Shown piece after piece: positions 47,363 to 57,755 of a stretch of 64,000 nucleotides of DNA. This DNA is from Tetramitus jugosus. Lineage: Eukaryota > Heterolobosea > Eutetramitea > Acrasida > Vahlkampfiidae. The notes beneath the pieces are model-generated. The model was given only the letters and a program-made list of their open reading frames with translations. It made no database searches and had not been told where the DNA came from. Position 1 is the first letter of the stretch; each line of letters starts with the position of its first letter. Location of the stretch: the NCBI GenBank assembly GCA_937625935.1, contig OW569378.1, positions 62,001-126,000 of the forward strand. Direction: 5' to 3'. The position numbers and the translations under genes were made by a program.

Positions 47363-50300
47363 TTATTTGGACGAGACAGAGCTCTTTGGACCGCTGCCAG
47401 ATCTAGCATCAGACCCTTCTTCTGTGGAGTCAGACTCCTCGACAAAGGTTTTGTCCATAAATTCGAGCATGTCCAAGCAATTGCTCTCCAGGTCGAGGAA
47501 TTTCCTTTCCATGAGTCTATCCTTCATTTCTGTCGTGAGTGCATCAGATAGTTCGATGATATCGAGTTGGAGATCGTTCTTTCTTGCCTCACTTAGAGTT
47601 GAGTTCGGATCATTGGTAAAGATGGGGAACATTTGTGAGAAAATGCTGTGGCCATTGTCCCCTTCAAAAACATCACAAGACAGTATTTGGGATTCAGTCA
47701 TACTACTCGTAAACTGATTAACTTGTATATGGCGCTTACTGTTCTTCCTTTCTGTCAAACGTTTGGCATAATTCAATGATAGTTCTAATTGCTCGCGTAC
47801 TTTCGCTCTTTGTTGGATTGTCTGTTGAGAACATGAGGCATCAAACAGTTGTGTTTGGTTCATCTTGATTGAGAATATCTCATAGTTCTTTTTAGCTTTG
47901 GCCATACATCTTTCTGCAATTTGAACACACTTATCAATTAACTTGGTTAATAGCCGTCTTGTTGCACCATTCATTTGGACCATAGCTGGGTCATACTGGC
48001 TAAAAACCAACTTTTCAAAGGCAGATCTGTTTTCGAGAATCATAAAGTTTCCGACCCGAACGAGCTCAATAAATGCGACACTAACCTTACCAGGGCTAAC
48101 TCCTTTCACAAGAATGTTATCAACGTTCGAACACGCAACTTCAACTCTCTTTGAAAATTGCAGGTAGTATGTCGCTAGGTACCACTGTGCCAGGGCTGAG
48201 ATAGTCAGTTTTCTGTGAGTTTCGTCATGAACTGGACTCGAAACCATATTGCTAATAGAGTCTGTGCTTTCATTGTGGGTCCTCAAGAAAACATAATCGG
48301 CAGAGGTGCGAGTGAGCTTCGTAAAATCTTGCGCAAATTGAGATCCTTGCAGTTGTTCTTGCAACAAGGGAATAATTCGAGAGTATTCACCGCTCAGGTG
48401 TGAATGACCTGAAGCCCATATAGCTGTAATACTTGTGATGGAAGTATAGAGGGACGAGCAGATATTTTCACATATTTTGTTAACAGATTCATTCATACTC
48501 TTCACCCGAGAATCAGATAGAGCTCTATGCTTATCTTTCGCGAAATCCGCAATATCTTTTCGATAGAAATGGTTGCCAGTTGTTGGTGTTGAGACGGATG
48601 ATACAGCCGGACCAGATCGATGCCTTGAGATGTGAGAGACATCATTTATATCCTTCTTCATAAACCAAAACACTCTCTGCATATTCATAATTCTTGATTC
48701 CAAGATCTTCTCTTCATATTCTTTTCTGTAAGCATCTTCATAACCTGGAGGACTACTCCAAGGGGCCAACATTCTGTACCCTAAGTAGATGTAAGCGATC
48801 ACCTTAGTTCCAAAGAGGATAATCAGAAGCAACACTTTTGGGATTAACTTCCACACATATTTCGCAAATAGGAATGGTTGACGCAGATAAAAATGAAGGA
48901 ATCGTCTCCTCTTGCCGAATTTGATCAACTTTTGATGCTCAATCTTGGTTTCATCGAGCTCAGATCCTAATGTAGATTCTACAGGCGATGCCTTCTTATT
49001 ACTGCTCCTCTTTGGTTCCAAGGGATTCATTCTCTTTCTATGTATCTGATTTTGAATAAGGAACAAGCTATATTGTCTATCGGAATGGTTTCTATCGAGA
49101 TAGTTCTTCTCATACATTGTTGACTTGTTCAACAGATTCGCTTCAAGATCAAGCTCTAAATCATTTGCATTTGCGTTCGAATTAAATTGGTACTCAATCT
49201 TTGAGGCTCGGCTCTCTTGCGATTTTTCAATCTCCTTCTCTACATCATCAAGGGGACAATCATTTCTTAGCCACCACTTGACACGATAATTATCTTCAGC
49301 ATAGAGTTTCTTCCATACAAGTCCAGAGGTAGTCATTGGGAATGACCCTTCATTAAATAGGAAGGGACTAAATAGCCAAATGAATATGAGAACCGTATGG
49401 TAAATTAAGAATAATGCAGAGCCACCAGTTGATATACCAATTATCTGCAGGACTACCATGACGGCAGCAGGATAGAAGTGAGTATTCTTGAACGTTCTAA
49501 ATATTTCAGTAATTGATGTATGTTGGAGACCAGTTACTCTTCCCGAGGCAATGTACTTGGCTGACTGATTGAAGCCAAAATGGAAGTAAAAGCATGTATT
49601 CATAAGCTGGAACATACTATATATAAGCAAAAACACAAGGGACATGGCATATTCATAGACACCTCTAAAGAGCCCTCGATCTAGTATCAATTGTAATACA
49701 CCAGGCACGGAGAGAGCCATACCCATTTGGAATAAATATAATGAATCTGAAATAAGACTCATATTTCCAGAAACTAGATCGACAGTACTAAATATTTCGA
49801 GAGTACTTGAAACCTTGACTGCCTTGATCGTAATCAAAATTAAAATCAAGATGCCAACTCTTGTGGTGTACAGCACAAACGCAGCAGTAATAGTGAATAA
49901 GGTGTTCGAATAGTGACTAATCACACTGTAGCAAAACAATAGCTTGTCCAGAAAGGTAAAATGTCTGCTTGTGAGGATAGCAGATGGATATCGAGAGCAT
50001 ACTATCTGTGCAGCACCACCTGCCGTCTTACGGTTAAACTTGGTTGTTGAAATCATACACACATCTCTGGCCTTTCCCACCTCGATATATTCAACATGGA
50101 TGGACTTACCACCATTCAACAACATGTCAAATCCATTAAAAACATCTTCAGAGATATAGCTGAGTTTGCTCAAGCTAGTTGTGAACATAACGAAAGCACC
50201 TCGTAAGTAATCGGGATGACCATAATGGAATCTCAAGTTCATCATACTCCAAACCCTCTGAATAATAGAGCCAAACACCCTTTCAGTGAATGCTGCTGCG

Positions 50301-53300
50301 TAGCCTGCGTACGACCAATTTTTTGTGAAAACGTCTTCTGGAAATCCGACGATTGTGACCTTTTTGTCCTTGTCAAATTCTTTAAGAACATTAGGTACGA
50401 AAAAACTTTGACTCAAGGTCGCATCCATGTTGCAATCTACAGCTTGGCAATGAGTACCATCAAAAAACTGGAGCATATGACCTTGATTTGTTGGTTTTCC
50501 TTGGCCAACCTTTGAAAAATCATTAAAAGCATCAATTTCGTAGAGATTTCGTGGTACACCAGAATCATAAACCCGAAGGATGGACTTGTAATGGATTTCA
50601 TCTTCTCTCGTTGTTTGAGTCATAAATGCCACTTTCAGCATTGAGTCTCCAATAGTTTTACATAGAAAATCTAATCCTTGAACATACTCCAAGTGTTCTT
50701 GTTGATTTTCAAGCTTTTTTGATTCTGTCAATGAATCATAACCGGTGGCTGCTGTCCACATCGATTTATCATACAGCTGCGCACCAACTACATACGAAAA
50801 TTTTTGACGGACGATCGTTTTCACTTGATCATCAGACAACTCTGGATTCTGCAATCTCAGTAGTATCGATAGCGCCTTTGGATACCGCATGAATCCTTTG
50901 ACAGTTCGAGAGACTGGTTGAAATCGTTGTGATGCCCATGACTGGATCATTCTTTTCATGAATTGAGTAGTCGTAATTTTTTGAGTAGGGTGCTGAGTAA
51001 TGTCGATACCTGCTAACACCTTTGCTTCAATGTAGTCTACAGTCTTCCTTAATCTATTTCCTTGAGGAAACTCCTTATCTTTAAAATTTCTCCACTCTGC
51101 TGGATACCTATAAATCAATGCTCTGAGGAATGAATTGCTTGTGTTGTTAGGTTGTACTAACTCCTCCCAGCTGTAGAAAACCTTTTCCCTGAAAACTGGG
51201 GTAAATACGACCAGTCGCTTCATGTCTATAACCTTCACACCGTCAAAGGGCATACTACTCATATACAAATTATTGATAAACTTTATCAAGTGTCTGCGCA
51301 TATCTTCGCTGACAGGTCGGATGCTCAGATCTGGTACATCGACAATTTTGAGTCGGTTGCCGTTGCTCCCATTGAATAACTTTAGTTTGTAGCAAAGTCT
51401 ATTCTTTTCCTCTTTGCTGCATTCATGATTATCATAGAACTCTTCAATGATGGAATTCCATACTGTGGCCCAAGCAGTTTCTATCAACTCTCTGTCACAA
51501 AATTCCATGGGACTGTGGTCAGCCAACATCTTTTTTCGAAAATGTCTCAAGATAAGGTTTTTATCATGGAAGCATCGACGTAAATCTGTCCAGCAGTTGA
51601 CTCGTGACACACCTAACCATATTCCCTTGATAAATCCTACAACACCTGCGCACACACTCAGTAAAATCGGAGGGAGAATAACAAACACGAACATTAAAGA
51701 GATCCACATCAGTGCGAAACTTGCATACACCAGAACAATGTTCGCATATTCCTTTGAATTCAATTTTTCTTCGATTTGTCCCGCTATTAACTGCTCGGTC
51801 AGAGAAATAATATCAATTGTGATCGATCTTACAGACTCGAATAAAACATATCTCAAGACCACAATATACAATGCAGTCAACAATGAGGCAATGATGAATG
51901 TGGAGATTAGATGGATGTGGAGAAGAGACATTATGTAACCTGGTATAATATTCAAAAAGTTACAGCCGGCAAACTTAAATTCATAACGATTCATCAATGT
52001 ATCTCTTCGGGGGATGCTAAATCGGTGAGGATGAAATAATGAAGCCTTAGTTCTACCTCCTAACAAAATGCCTAAAATAAAATAAGGCACACATAAAAGC
52101 ACTGGGAGTGCTGAAATAGCCAAGTATATAATATTCAGATGAACTCCACCAACTGCAATATGAACCACCTTTACGCCCGTCCCTGAATACCCACGCTCAA
52201 TTCCAAAGTCAAACATCCAAGCAAGGGCAACAGTGAGACAAACCAATTGGTAGTAGATTGGTGGAAAAAAGTTAATGAAATAGGTTAAGTATCCACGCCA
52301 TCCAAACCATCCACCAGCCCGATCAAAGTATGTTTTCCACAACCGAGCAAACTTATTCTTTTCTTTGGTTAATGCCTTCGTCTCATCATCAGTTCTCGTT
52401 TTAAAGTCATGAATTGCACGATTGAGAAGTGGAAACTTCTGTTTCATTTTAAAGGCCTTTTCAAAGCCCGCAATAGCATATATTTCATGTGCATATTTTG
52501 GTGCGGGTGGATGAAGTGCTTTTTCATTCTTTAGCACTTCTTCCTTTGTGGCTGGTTTAACCCTTGTCAGAAAATTTTTAACGAATCCTGGAGTCCATGA
52601 AAGATCGTTCAAATCATCCCAGTCAAAAAATTGTTCGTTTCTTAAGTTCTTATCGAAACAATTTAGCATCAGATTATATGCCCACATTGCGTGATATCTG
52701 ACAGCAGCTCCTATGCTATCAATTTTGTAAGTTTTGAATTTTATCTCCTGGATATCGTTCCCATCTGATGTGTTGTTGTTTTCAACTTGGACATGTTCCA
52801 AACTTTGCGGTTTAATATCACCTTTCTTCTCTGCTATGTACATTTTTACAGCCATATGAAATAGTAAGAATGTGGTGTGGTTCTGTGTTCGAACAAGATC
52901 AACCTCACCAAACACCATCAAAAGCATCAGTAGTGCCGTTATAATGCCAGACTTTCCTGCTCCAACCAAGAAATCTTGACCTGTCACTTTTGACCATTTT
53001 TCATATTCAAACAGCAACTCTTGCTTACATTTGGTCAATGACACATCAAATTGCTTCTGTAATTGTTCCTTGCTCGGTGGTGCTGCTTTCTTGGCAGAGA
53101 CTTGAGCTTGAGACACCTTATCTTTTTTTATATTCTTGTCTATGGGCCAGTAGTCCAGCAGTAAATGTTTGAGATGTTCTCTTGCTTTTCTATCCACTGG
53201 TTCTTGAAACTTCCATTCAACAGAGTTCACACAATTCAATTCTTCAGCGATAATTTGTTCCTTTTGAATCAAAATATCATAGTCTGGAGAATAGCCCACG

Positions 53301-53575
53301 TTGACGTTCGATGCATCTTCAATATCAATAATTTCATCATCTGATTTCAGCTCTATTGCCTCGTTCTGCATGGAACTAGATGGATTGTTGCTACTACTCA
53401 AGCTACTCCTGCCTTCATTACTTGAGCTGGTACGATTGGAAGAAGAACCATCAACAGTATTAAAAAATGAGGACGAAGATGGGATACTTGAGCTAGACGA
53501 AGATGGATTACTCTGCTGGGAGTTTGATCTGGAGTGACTTCGCTTGCTTCTACGTGAAGTACGACTGCTACTCAT
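47363..53575 (-). CDS. 1,3-beta-glucan synthase (GT48, FKS / callose synthase family)
   Basis: Single 6.2-kb exon, 2070 aa, the largest gene in the window. The first 80 residues are Ser/Asn-rich. An FKS1-type domain 1 follows (FDWDDLNDLSW, then KTYFDRAGGW). A first membrane block of about six helices lies at about 435-660 and the large cytosolic GT48 domain at about 720-1220. The signature RFHYGHPDYLRG is at about 1115; ISEDVFNGFDMLLNGG, VGKARDV and the AGGAAQIVCSRY block come next. A second membrane block covers about 1220-1430, with another near 1580-1630, then a hydrophilic tail of about 400 residues with no named domain. The enzyme makes 1,3-beta-glucan from UDP-glucose at the plasma membrane. 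In an amoeba this fits cyst-wall synthesis, an inference from known cyst chemistry. No intron was needed. Confidence 0.94.
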   Translation of the reverse strand: MSSSRTSRRSKRSHSRSNSQQSNPSSSSSSIPSSSSFFNTVDGSSSNRTSSSNEGRSSLSSSNNPSSSMQNEAIELKSDDEIIDIEDASNVNVGYSPDYDILIQKEQIIAEELNCVNSVEWKFQEPVDRKAREHLKHLLLDYWPIDKNIKKDKVSQAQVSAKKAAPPSKEQLQKQFDVSLTKCKQELLFEYEKWSKVTGQDFLVGAGKSGIITALLMLLMVFGEVDLVRTQNHTTFLLFHMAVKMYIAEKKGDIKPQSLEHVQVENNNTSDGNDIQEIKFKTYKIDSIGAAVRYHAMWAYNLMLNCFDKNLRNEQFFDWDDLNDLSWTPGFVKNFLTRVKPATKEEVLKNEKALHPPAPKYAHEIYAIAGFEKAFKMKQKFPLLNRAIHDFKTRTDDETKALTKEKNKFARLWKTYFDRAGGWFGWRGYLTYFINFFPPIYYQLVCLTVALAWMFDFGIERGYSGTGVKVVHIAVGGVHLNIIYLAISALPVLLCVPYFILGILLGGRTKASLFHPHRFSIPRRDTLMNRYEFKFAGCNFLNIIPGYIMSLLHIHLISTFIIASLLTALYIVVLRYVLFESVRSITIDIISLTEQLIAGQIEEKLNSKEYANIVLVYASFALMWISLMFVFVILPPILLSVCAGVVGFIKGIWLGVSRVNCWTDLRRCFHDKNLILRHFRKKMLADHSPMEFCDRELIETAWATVWNSIIEEFYDNHECSKEEKNRLCYKLKLFNGSNGNRLKIVDVPDLSIRPVSEDMRRHLIKFINNLYMSSMPFDGVKVIDMKRLVVFTPVFREKVFYSWEELVQPNNTSNSFLRALIYRYPAEWRNFKDKEFPQGNRLRKTVDYIEAKVLAGIDITQHPTQKITTTQFMKRMIQSWASQRFQPVSRTVKGFMRYPKALSILLRLQNPELSDDQVKTIVRQKFSYVVGAQLYDKSMWTAATGYDSLTESKKLENQQEHLEYVQGLDFLCKTIGDSMLKVAFMTQTTREDEIHYKSILRVYDSGVPRNLYEIDAFNDFSKVGQGKPTNQGHMLQFFDGTHCQAVDCNMDATLSQSFFVPNVLKEFDKDKKVTIVGFPEDVFTKNWSYAGYAAAFTERVFGSIIQRVWSMMNLRFHYGHPDYLRGAFVMFTTSLSKLSYISEDVFNGFDMLLNGGKSIHVEYIEVGKARDVCMISTTKFNRKTAGGAAQIVCSRYPSAILTSRHFTFLDKLLFCYSVISHYSNTLFTITAAFVLYTTRVGILILILITIKAVKVSSTLEIFSTVDLVSGNMSLISDSLYLFQMGMALSVPGVLQLILDRGLFRGVYEYAMSLVFLLIYSMFQLMNTCFYFHFGFNQSAKYIASGRVTGLQHTSITEIFRTFKNTHFYPAAVMVVLQIIGISTGGSALFLIYHTVLIFIWLFSPFLFNEGSFPMTTSGLVWKKLYAEDNYRVKWWLRNDCPLDDVEKEIEKSQESRASKIEYQFNSNANANDLELDLEANLLNKSTMYEKNYLDRNHSDRQYSLFLIQNQIHRKRMNPLEPKRSSNKKASPVESTLGSELDETKIEHQKLIKFGKRRRFLHFYLRQPFLFAKYVWKLIPKVLLLIILFGTKVIAYIYLGYRMLAPWSSPPGYEDAYRKEYEEKILESRIMNMQRVFWFMKKDINDVSHISRHRSGPAVSSVSTPTTGNHFYRKDIADFAKDKHRALSDSRVKSMNESVNKICENICSSLYTSITSITAIWASGHSHLSGEYSRIIPLLQEQLQGSQFAQDFTKLTRTSADYVFLRTHNESTDSISNMVSSPVHDETHRKLTISALAQWYLATYYLQFSKRVEVACSNVDNILVKGVSPGKVSVAFIELVRVGNFMILENRSAFEKLVFSQYDPAMVQMNGATRRLLTKLIDKCVQIAERCMAKAKKNYEIFSIKMNQTQLFDASCSQQTIQQRAKVREQLELSLNYAKRLTERKNSKRHIQVNQFTSSMTESQILSCDVFEGDNGHSIFSQMFPIFTNDPNSTLSEARKNDLQLDIIELSDALTTEMKDRLMERKFLDLESNCLDMLEFMDKTFVEESDSTEEGSDARSGSGPKSSVSSK

Positions 53576-53912
53576 GATCGAGAGTAAGAAAGAAGCCAGA
53601 TATATGTTGTGTTGATGGGATGTTATTTGTTTTTAATAATGACAATAACATCAACACCAACAAGATAAAGAGCCAGTAATAGCCAACAATTGTGCAACTT
53701 CAAATAATTGGCACACAAAGACCACGACTGCGTAAAAATGTCACCCAGTTATCCTAAAGCAGGAGTGAATGTGATGGGTGTCATGATCTTCCTCAAGCAA
53801 TCAGCTCATATTTTTGCAATGGAAATAAAAATTTTTTTCGCGCAAAAGTTTTTGGCGCTCAAATTCGGAAAAAAGAAAACTAATACTCCTCTTGTTGAAA
53901 AAAAACCAGAAC
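53576..53912. promoter_or_regulatory. divergent promoter region, glucan synthase / NMT
   Basis: 337 bases between outward-facing starts. A block at about 53838-53862 carries TTTCGCGCAAAAG and TTTTTGGCGCTC, two close E2F-like GC elements in AT-rich DNA, 50-75 bases before the NMT ATG. Confidence 0.5.
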
Positions 53913-55586
53913 ATGTCTGCGAGTGGTGATCAAAAGCAAGCGACAAGCACAACAACAGCAACTGCAAATTCAGCAGCGGCCAATGAGTACAATATTGATC
54001 AAGATCAAGAAACATTGAATAAGCTTGCCAATTTGCTTGGTACCAAAGATAAGACTGAGATTAAGAAGGAAATTGAAAAATCTCATCGTTTCTGGGACAA
54101 TCAACCTGTTCCAAAGATTTGTACGTGCAATCTTTTTTTTTTCGTTTGTCAACCACAAAATCAAACACAAAACGTGATGAAGCTAACGCGTGTGAATAAC
54201 AATTGTTTTTTCATTTTCTTTGTTGTTGTTCTTGTCAACTGATTCATCACATACAGATGACAATACGGATCAAATTGGTCCATTGGAATCAAAGACATTG
54301 GATCAAGTGAGAAAGGAACCATTGGATTTGCCAGAGTCATTCGAATGGTTCGATGTAGATGTTGACAGTGATGAAGACGTATGTACCCTGGTTCATGATT
54401 GATGATGTGTGTGTGTGGTGTGTGGTGCATGTGTGATTGACCACCATTTGTCATCATTGATCAATTTGTTTCTCTAACATTCCCATCTCTCTTCATGTGT
54501 GTAAATGTGTAAATGTGTGAATATGTGTGTCATCGTTGTTTAAAATGTTGGTTGATGTGTGATGTCATATGACACTAGATGAAAAAAGTGTATGACTTGT
54601 TGGAGCAAAACTATGTGGAAGATGATGATTGCATGTTCCGATTCGCATATCCAATTGACTTTTTGCGTTGGGCATTGAAGCCACCAAAGTGGAGAAAGGA
54701 TTGGCATATTGCAGTAAGAGTCAAGAGCACTCAAACATTTGTGGCCTTTATTACTGCTGTACCTGCTCATATCATGGCCAACGGAGAAAAGGGAATGAAA
54801 ATGGTTGAGATCAACTTTTTGTGTGTTCATAAGCAGTTGAGAGACAAGAGACTGGCACCTGTTTTGATTGCTGAAGTCACACGTCGTGTCAACTTACAAA
54901 ATATCTGGCAAGCTGTGTATACTGCTGGTGTGTTGTTGCCAAAGCCAATTTCAAAGACCAGATACTATCACAGATCATTGAATCCATCCAAGTTGGTTGA
55001 TATTCGATTTTCTTCCGTTCCTGTTCGCTTCAGAAAGTATGCAGACTCAATGAAGAGAACTGAGATTTATTACTCAGTTCCAGAAAAGCCTCTGACACCT
55101 GGTTTTAGACCGATGGTTAAGAAGGATGTCCCTAATGTCTTCCCATTGGTGAATGAATACTTGGAGAGATTTAAGGTTGCTCCAAAGTTCACCAAGAATG
55201 AATTTGCTCACTGGTTCTCTCGTAGAGACAAAGTCATTTATTCTTATGTGGTGGAGGATCCTCAAACTGGAAAGATTACTGATTTTGGATCTTTTTACTC
55301 ATTGCCTTCAACAGTTATTGGCCATCCAAAGCATAACGTGCTCAATGCTGCTTATCTCTATTTCTATGTCTCTACAAAGACTCCGCTTCCTGCTCTCATT
55401 CAAGATTTATTGATTAGCGCTAAGCAGAATGATTTTGATGTATTTAATTGTTTAGACATCATGGAGAATTTATCATTTATCGAACAACTAAAGTTCGGTC
55501 CAGGTGATGGTAATTTGTATTACTATCTTTATAATTACAAGATTCCAGATCTCCAACCAAAACAAGTTGGTCTAACAATGTTATAA
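53913..55586 (+). CDS. NMT: glycylpeptide N-tetradecanoyltransferase (N-myristoyltransferase)
   Basis: Model: 53913-54120, 54257-54378 and 54579-55586; 445 aa; introns 136 and 200 bp. Junctions yield NQPVPKI|YDNTDQIGP and DVDSDED|MKKVYDLLEQNYVEDDD. NMT motifs: SHRFWDNQPVPK, GPLESK, LPESFEWFDVD, NYVEDDDCMFRF, FLRWALKPPKW, EINFLCVHKQLRDKRLAPVLI, TAGVLLPKPI and YYHRSLNPSKL. The C-terminal half ends in LQPKQVGLTML with the free carboxylate used as catalytic base in this family. It transfers myristate from CoA to N-terminal glycines of proteins such as Arf GTPases. The first 40 residues are Thr/Ala/Gln-rich. The TAA is directly followed by the stop codon of DRC1 on the other strand. Confidence 0.95.
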
Positions 55587-57695
55587 TTACATGCCATTAA
55601 ATCCATAGTTGGCTGGAATCAACAACTCTTCGTTTATCTTTTGGCTCATGTATTTTTCTAGCAGATCACGCAGTTCATTGTTTTGGAGCCTAATCATTTC
55701 GGTTTCATCCACTAACTGCTCTCTCTCTTGTAGTACCACTTGGTATTTTTCCAGCCCCTCTTCGAGAGCATCCCAAGCTCTACTTTTGCTGTCAGGTATC
55801 ACTTGGGCCATTTGAGACCAGAATCTCCTTTCCTCGTTCCTTTTCCGCTCTTTGGCTCTTTCTTGAGCACTCAACATTTTAGCTTTCTTCTTTCTCATTG
55901 ATGTATCTGCTCTCATCATTGTTTTGTGTTGGTCATCAACAAACATTCGAAGTGCCTCCAGAACATCATCTATGGACAGCAAATCATCAACTGACGAACT
56001 GGTTATGCTTCTATCTTCTTTCTCATTGGCTGCCAATTCTTTCATCGTTTCTTGATTCACTTCAATAAAGTGAGAGAAGTAAGACATCAATTTAGAAATT
56101 TCGTTGGGATGTTCGATGCCAAGGGTCCGAAGAATCGCATCTGCTTTTAAAAGTTTCGATTCATCTGGGTCCAATCTTCGCAGAGCTTTTTTCACTCTCT
56201 CCTCTAGTAAGAAACCAGCCGTATCACACAAGGTCTCCATAATGTATCGAGACATCTGACTGTTCGGCTGAGTCTTTAAATCACCTTCATACAAAGACTT
56301 ATTATGATCCTGAAATACTGAGCTGTTATCAATTGTAGTGGCATCATTGATTGTGGTTTCCAGACCAAGTTTTAGGAAGTCATCATCTGGAGCGATCCAT
56401 TTCAATCCTAGTTGTTGTTCTGTTATGATTTGATCTGCTTGTAGTAACTTATTAGCCAACTCTTCCACAATCCCTTGATTCATCTTCCAAATATCCTTGA
56501 ACTTTTTGGTGTCTGCCTCCTCAAAATACTTGAATTTAAGAATCAGATCTTTATATTGCTTCGATAACCGTTTGTACTGTTCTGTTATCTCGTTATTGGA
56601 TGTTTTGAATCTTCTATCATCTCTCGCGTACTTTGCTTTGATTCCAGTTAAATCGTTTCTAAGAGTGTTTATCTTTCTCTGATTGTACTTGTTTGCATTT
56701 TCGTTAGCCTCAATCCTATGTTGGAGACCGTCGAAAAAGTACTTCAGCTTCTCAGAGTGTAAGTGATATTCACTTCTTAGTTTGTCGATGGTACTCTCTA
56801 AGCTATGAATCTGTTCATTTAGTTCTTTCTTAGCTATAGCGTGTCTCTCTAGTTCTTGATTCCTTAACATTTCTATCTCCTCTTCAAACTCGTCCACTCG
56901 TAGTTTTCTATCATCCATAAACTTTTTCTCAATATCTCTCCTTTTCTGCTTGAATCCTTCGATAATCTCTTCATTTTTCTTCAATAAATTCCTTCGTTCT
57001 TGTTCCAAAGAGAGCTCGATCCTATCGAACTGACTTTCATATTCTTTCATCATTGTGGTAGTTTGATCCCTCATCCTCAACATAAGTAAATCCATATCCT
57101 TCGCTTGATTCAGGAGAGCTTTTATGTATTCTTCGTCTTTGTTCCTAAGCTCTAGGTTCAATTCTTGAATCAAATTATCTTTCGACTTCAGTATTTTGTC
57201 GCAAGCTAGCTTCTGGGACTGTAAATCGTTCAACAGTTCCTGAGATATATCACGTTCCTTGATAGAGGGCCATCTCATTTGGATAGCCGCGTTCCCTTTT
57301 GCACTAGTGTTGGCCTCTATTTTCAGTTTTTGTTGAATTGCTTCGACTTTGAGCTCTTGCCTTATTCTTCTTTCATTCTCTTCAGTGTCTCCCTCTACTC
57401 GAACATCAGTGACCGATTTTGTTGTCTCGTTCAATACTTCGATTAAACGCACGATACTTCTCTCAATTTGCTGTGGTCCTGACAAGAGTGGTTCCTTTTG
57501 TTTTGTGGAAGATGATTCTTCAACATCCGATTTGGTGATCTCATTTAAGATTCCCTCCTCTCCGCTCATGTTCACTTGCAAGGATTGGTTGTCATTCTCC
57601 TCTTTTTTAGTAGTATCTAAGTCTTCTGTCTTTGATGCTTCCTCGTTGGTGATCTTATCTTCTATTCCTTGGTCAATGTTCTCTGGTGTCTCCAT
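55587..57695 (-). CDS. DRC1: dynein regulatory complex protein 1 (CCDC164 type)
   Basis: Single exon, 702 aa from ATG 57695; the longer frame would run through the divergent promoter. After an acidic N-terminus the protein is mostly coiled coil. The DRC1 signature lies at about residues 360-450: KINTLRNDLTGIKAKYARDD, YKRLSKQYKDLILKFKYF, DTKKFKDIWKMNQ, then LQADQIITEQQLGLKW. The order and spacing match human and Chlamydomonas DRC1. A C-terminal region with KLLKADAILRTLGIEHPNE and a final coiled coil completes it. DRC1 is a backbone subunit of the nexin-dynein regulatory complex of 9+2 axonemes. Its presence implies the organism builds motile flagella. In Naegleria this would be expressed during amoeba-to-flagellate change, an inference. 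Confidence 0.9.
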   Translation of the reverse strand: METPENIDQGIEDKITNEEASKTEDLDTTKKEENDNQSLQVNMSGEEGILNEITKSDVEESSSTKQKEPLLSGPQQIERSIVRLIEVLNETTKSVTDVRVEGDTEENERRIRQELKVEAIQQKLKIEANTSAKGNAAIQMRWPSIKERDISQELLNDLQSQKLACDKILKSKDNLIQELNLELRNKDEEYIKALLNQAKDMDLLMLRMRDQTTTMMKEYESQFDRIELSLEQERRNLLKKNEEIIEGFKQKRRDIEKKFMDDRKLRVDEFEEEIEMLRNQELERHAIAKKELNEQIHSLESTIDKLRSEYHLHSEKLKYFFDGLQHRIEANENANKYNQRKINTLRNDLTGIKAKYARDDRRFKTSNNEITEQYKRLSKQYKDLILKFKYFEEADTKKFKDIWKMNQGIVEELANKLLQADQIITEQQLGLKWIAPDDDFLKLGLETTINDATTIDNSSVFQDHNKSLYEGDLKTQPNSQMSRYIMETLCDTAGFLLEERVKKALRRLDPDESKLLKADAILRTLGIEHPNEISKLMSYFSHFIEVNQETMKELAANEKEDRSITSSSVDDLLSIDDVLEALRMFVDDQHKTMMRADTSMRKKKAKMLSAQERAKERKRNEERRFWSQMAQVIPDSKSRAWDALEEGLEKYQVVLQEREQLVDETEMIRLQNNELRDLLEKYMSQKINEELLIPANYGFNGM

Positions 57696-57755
57696 CTTGA
57701 TTTTTTCATGTGGATAAGAGCACACTGTAAACTTTTCACTTGGCGGGAACAACAG
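57696..57755. promoter_or_regulatory. 60-bp bidirectional promoter with E2F-like site, DRC1 / DOCK-like
   Basis: Only 60 bases lie between the DRC1 and DOCK-like start codons. They include TTGGCGGGAA at 57740-57749, identical to a consensus E2F/DP half-site, seven bases before the plus-strand ATG. Function is inferred from position and resemblance. Confidence 0.5.

Noticed and set aside
47293-47445. Longer N-terminus for glyoxalase II
   Set aside because: It would overlap the glucan synthase stop region, and the most upstream start is TTG. ATG 47292 already gives a good presequence.
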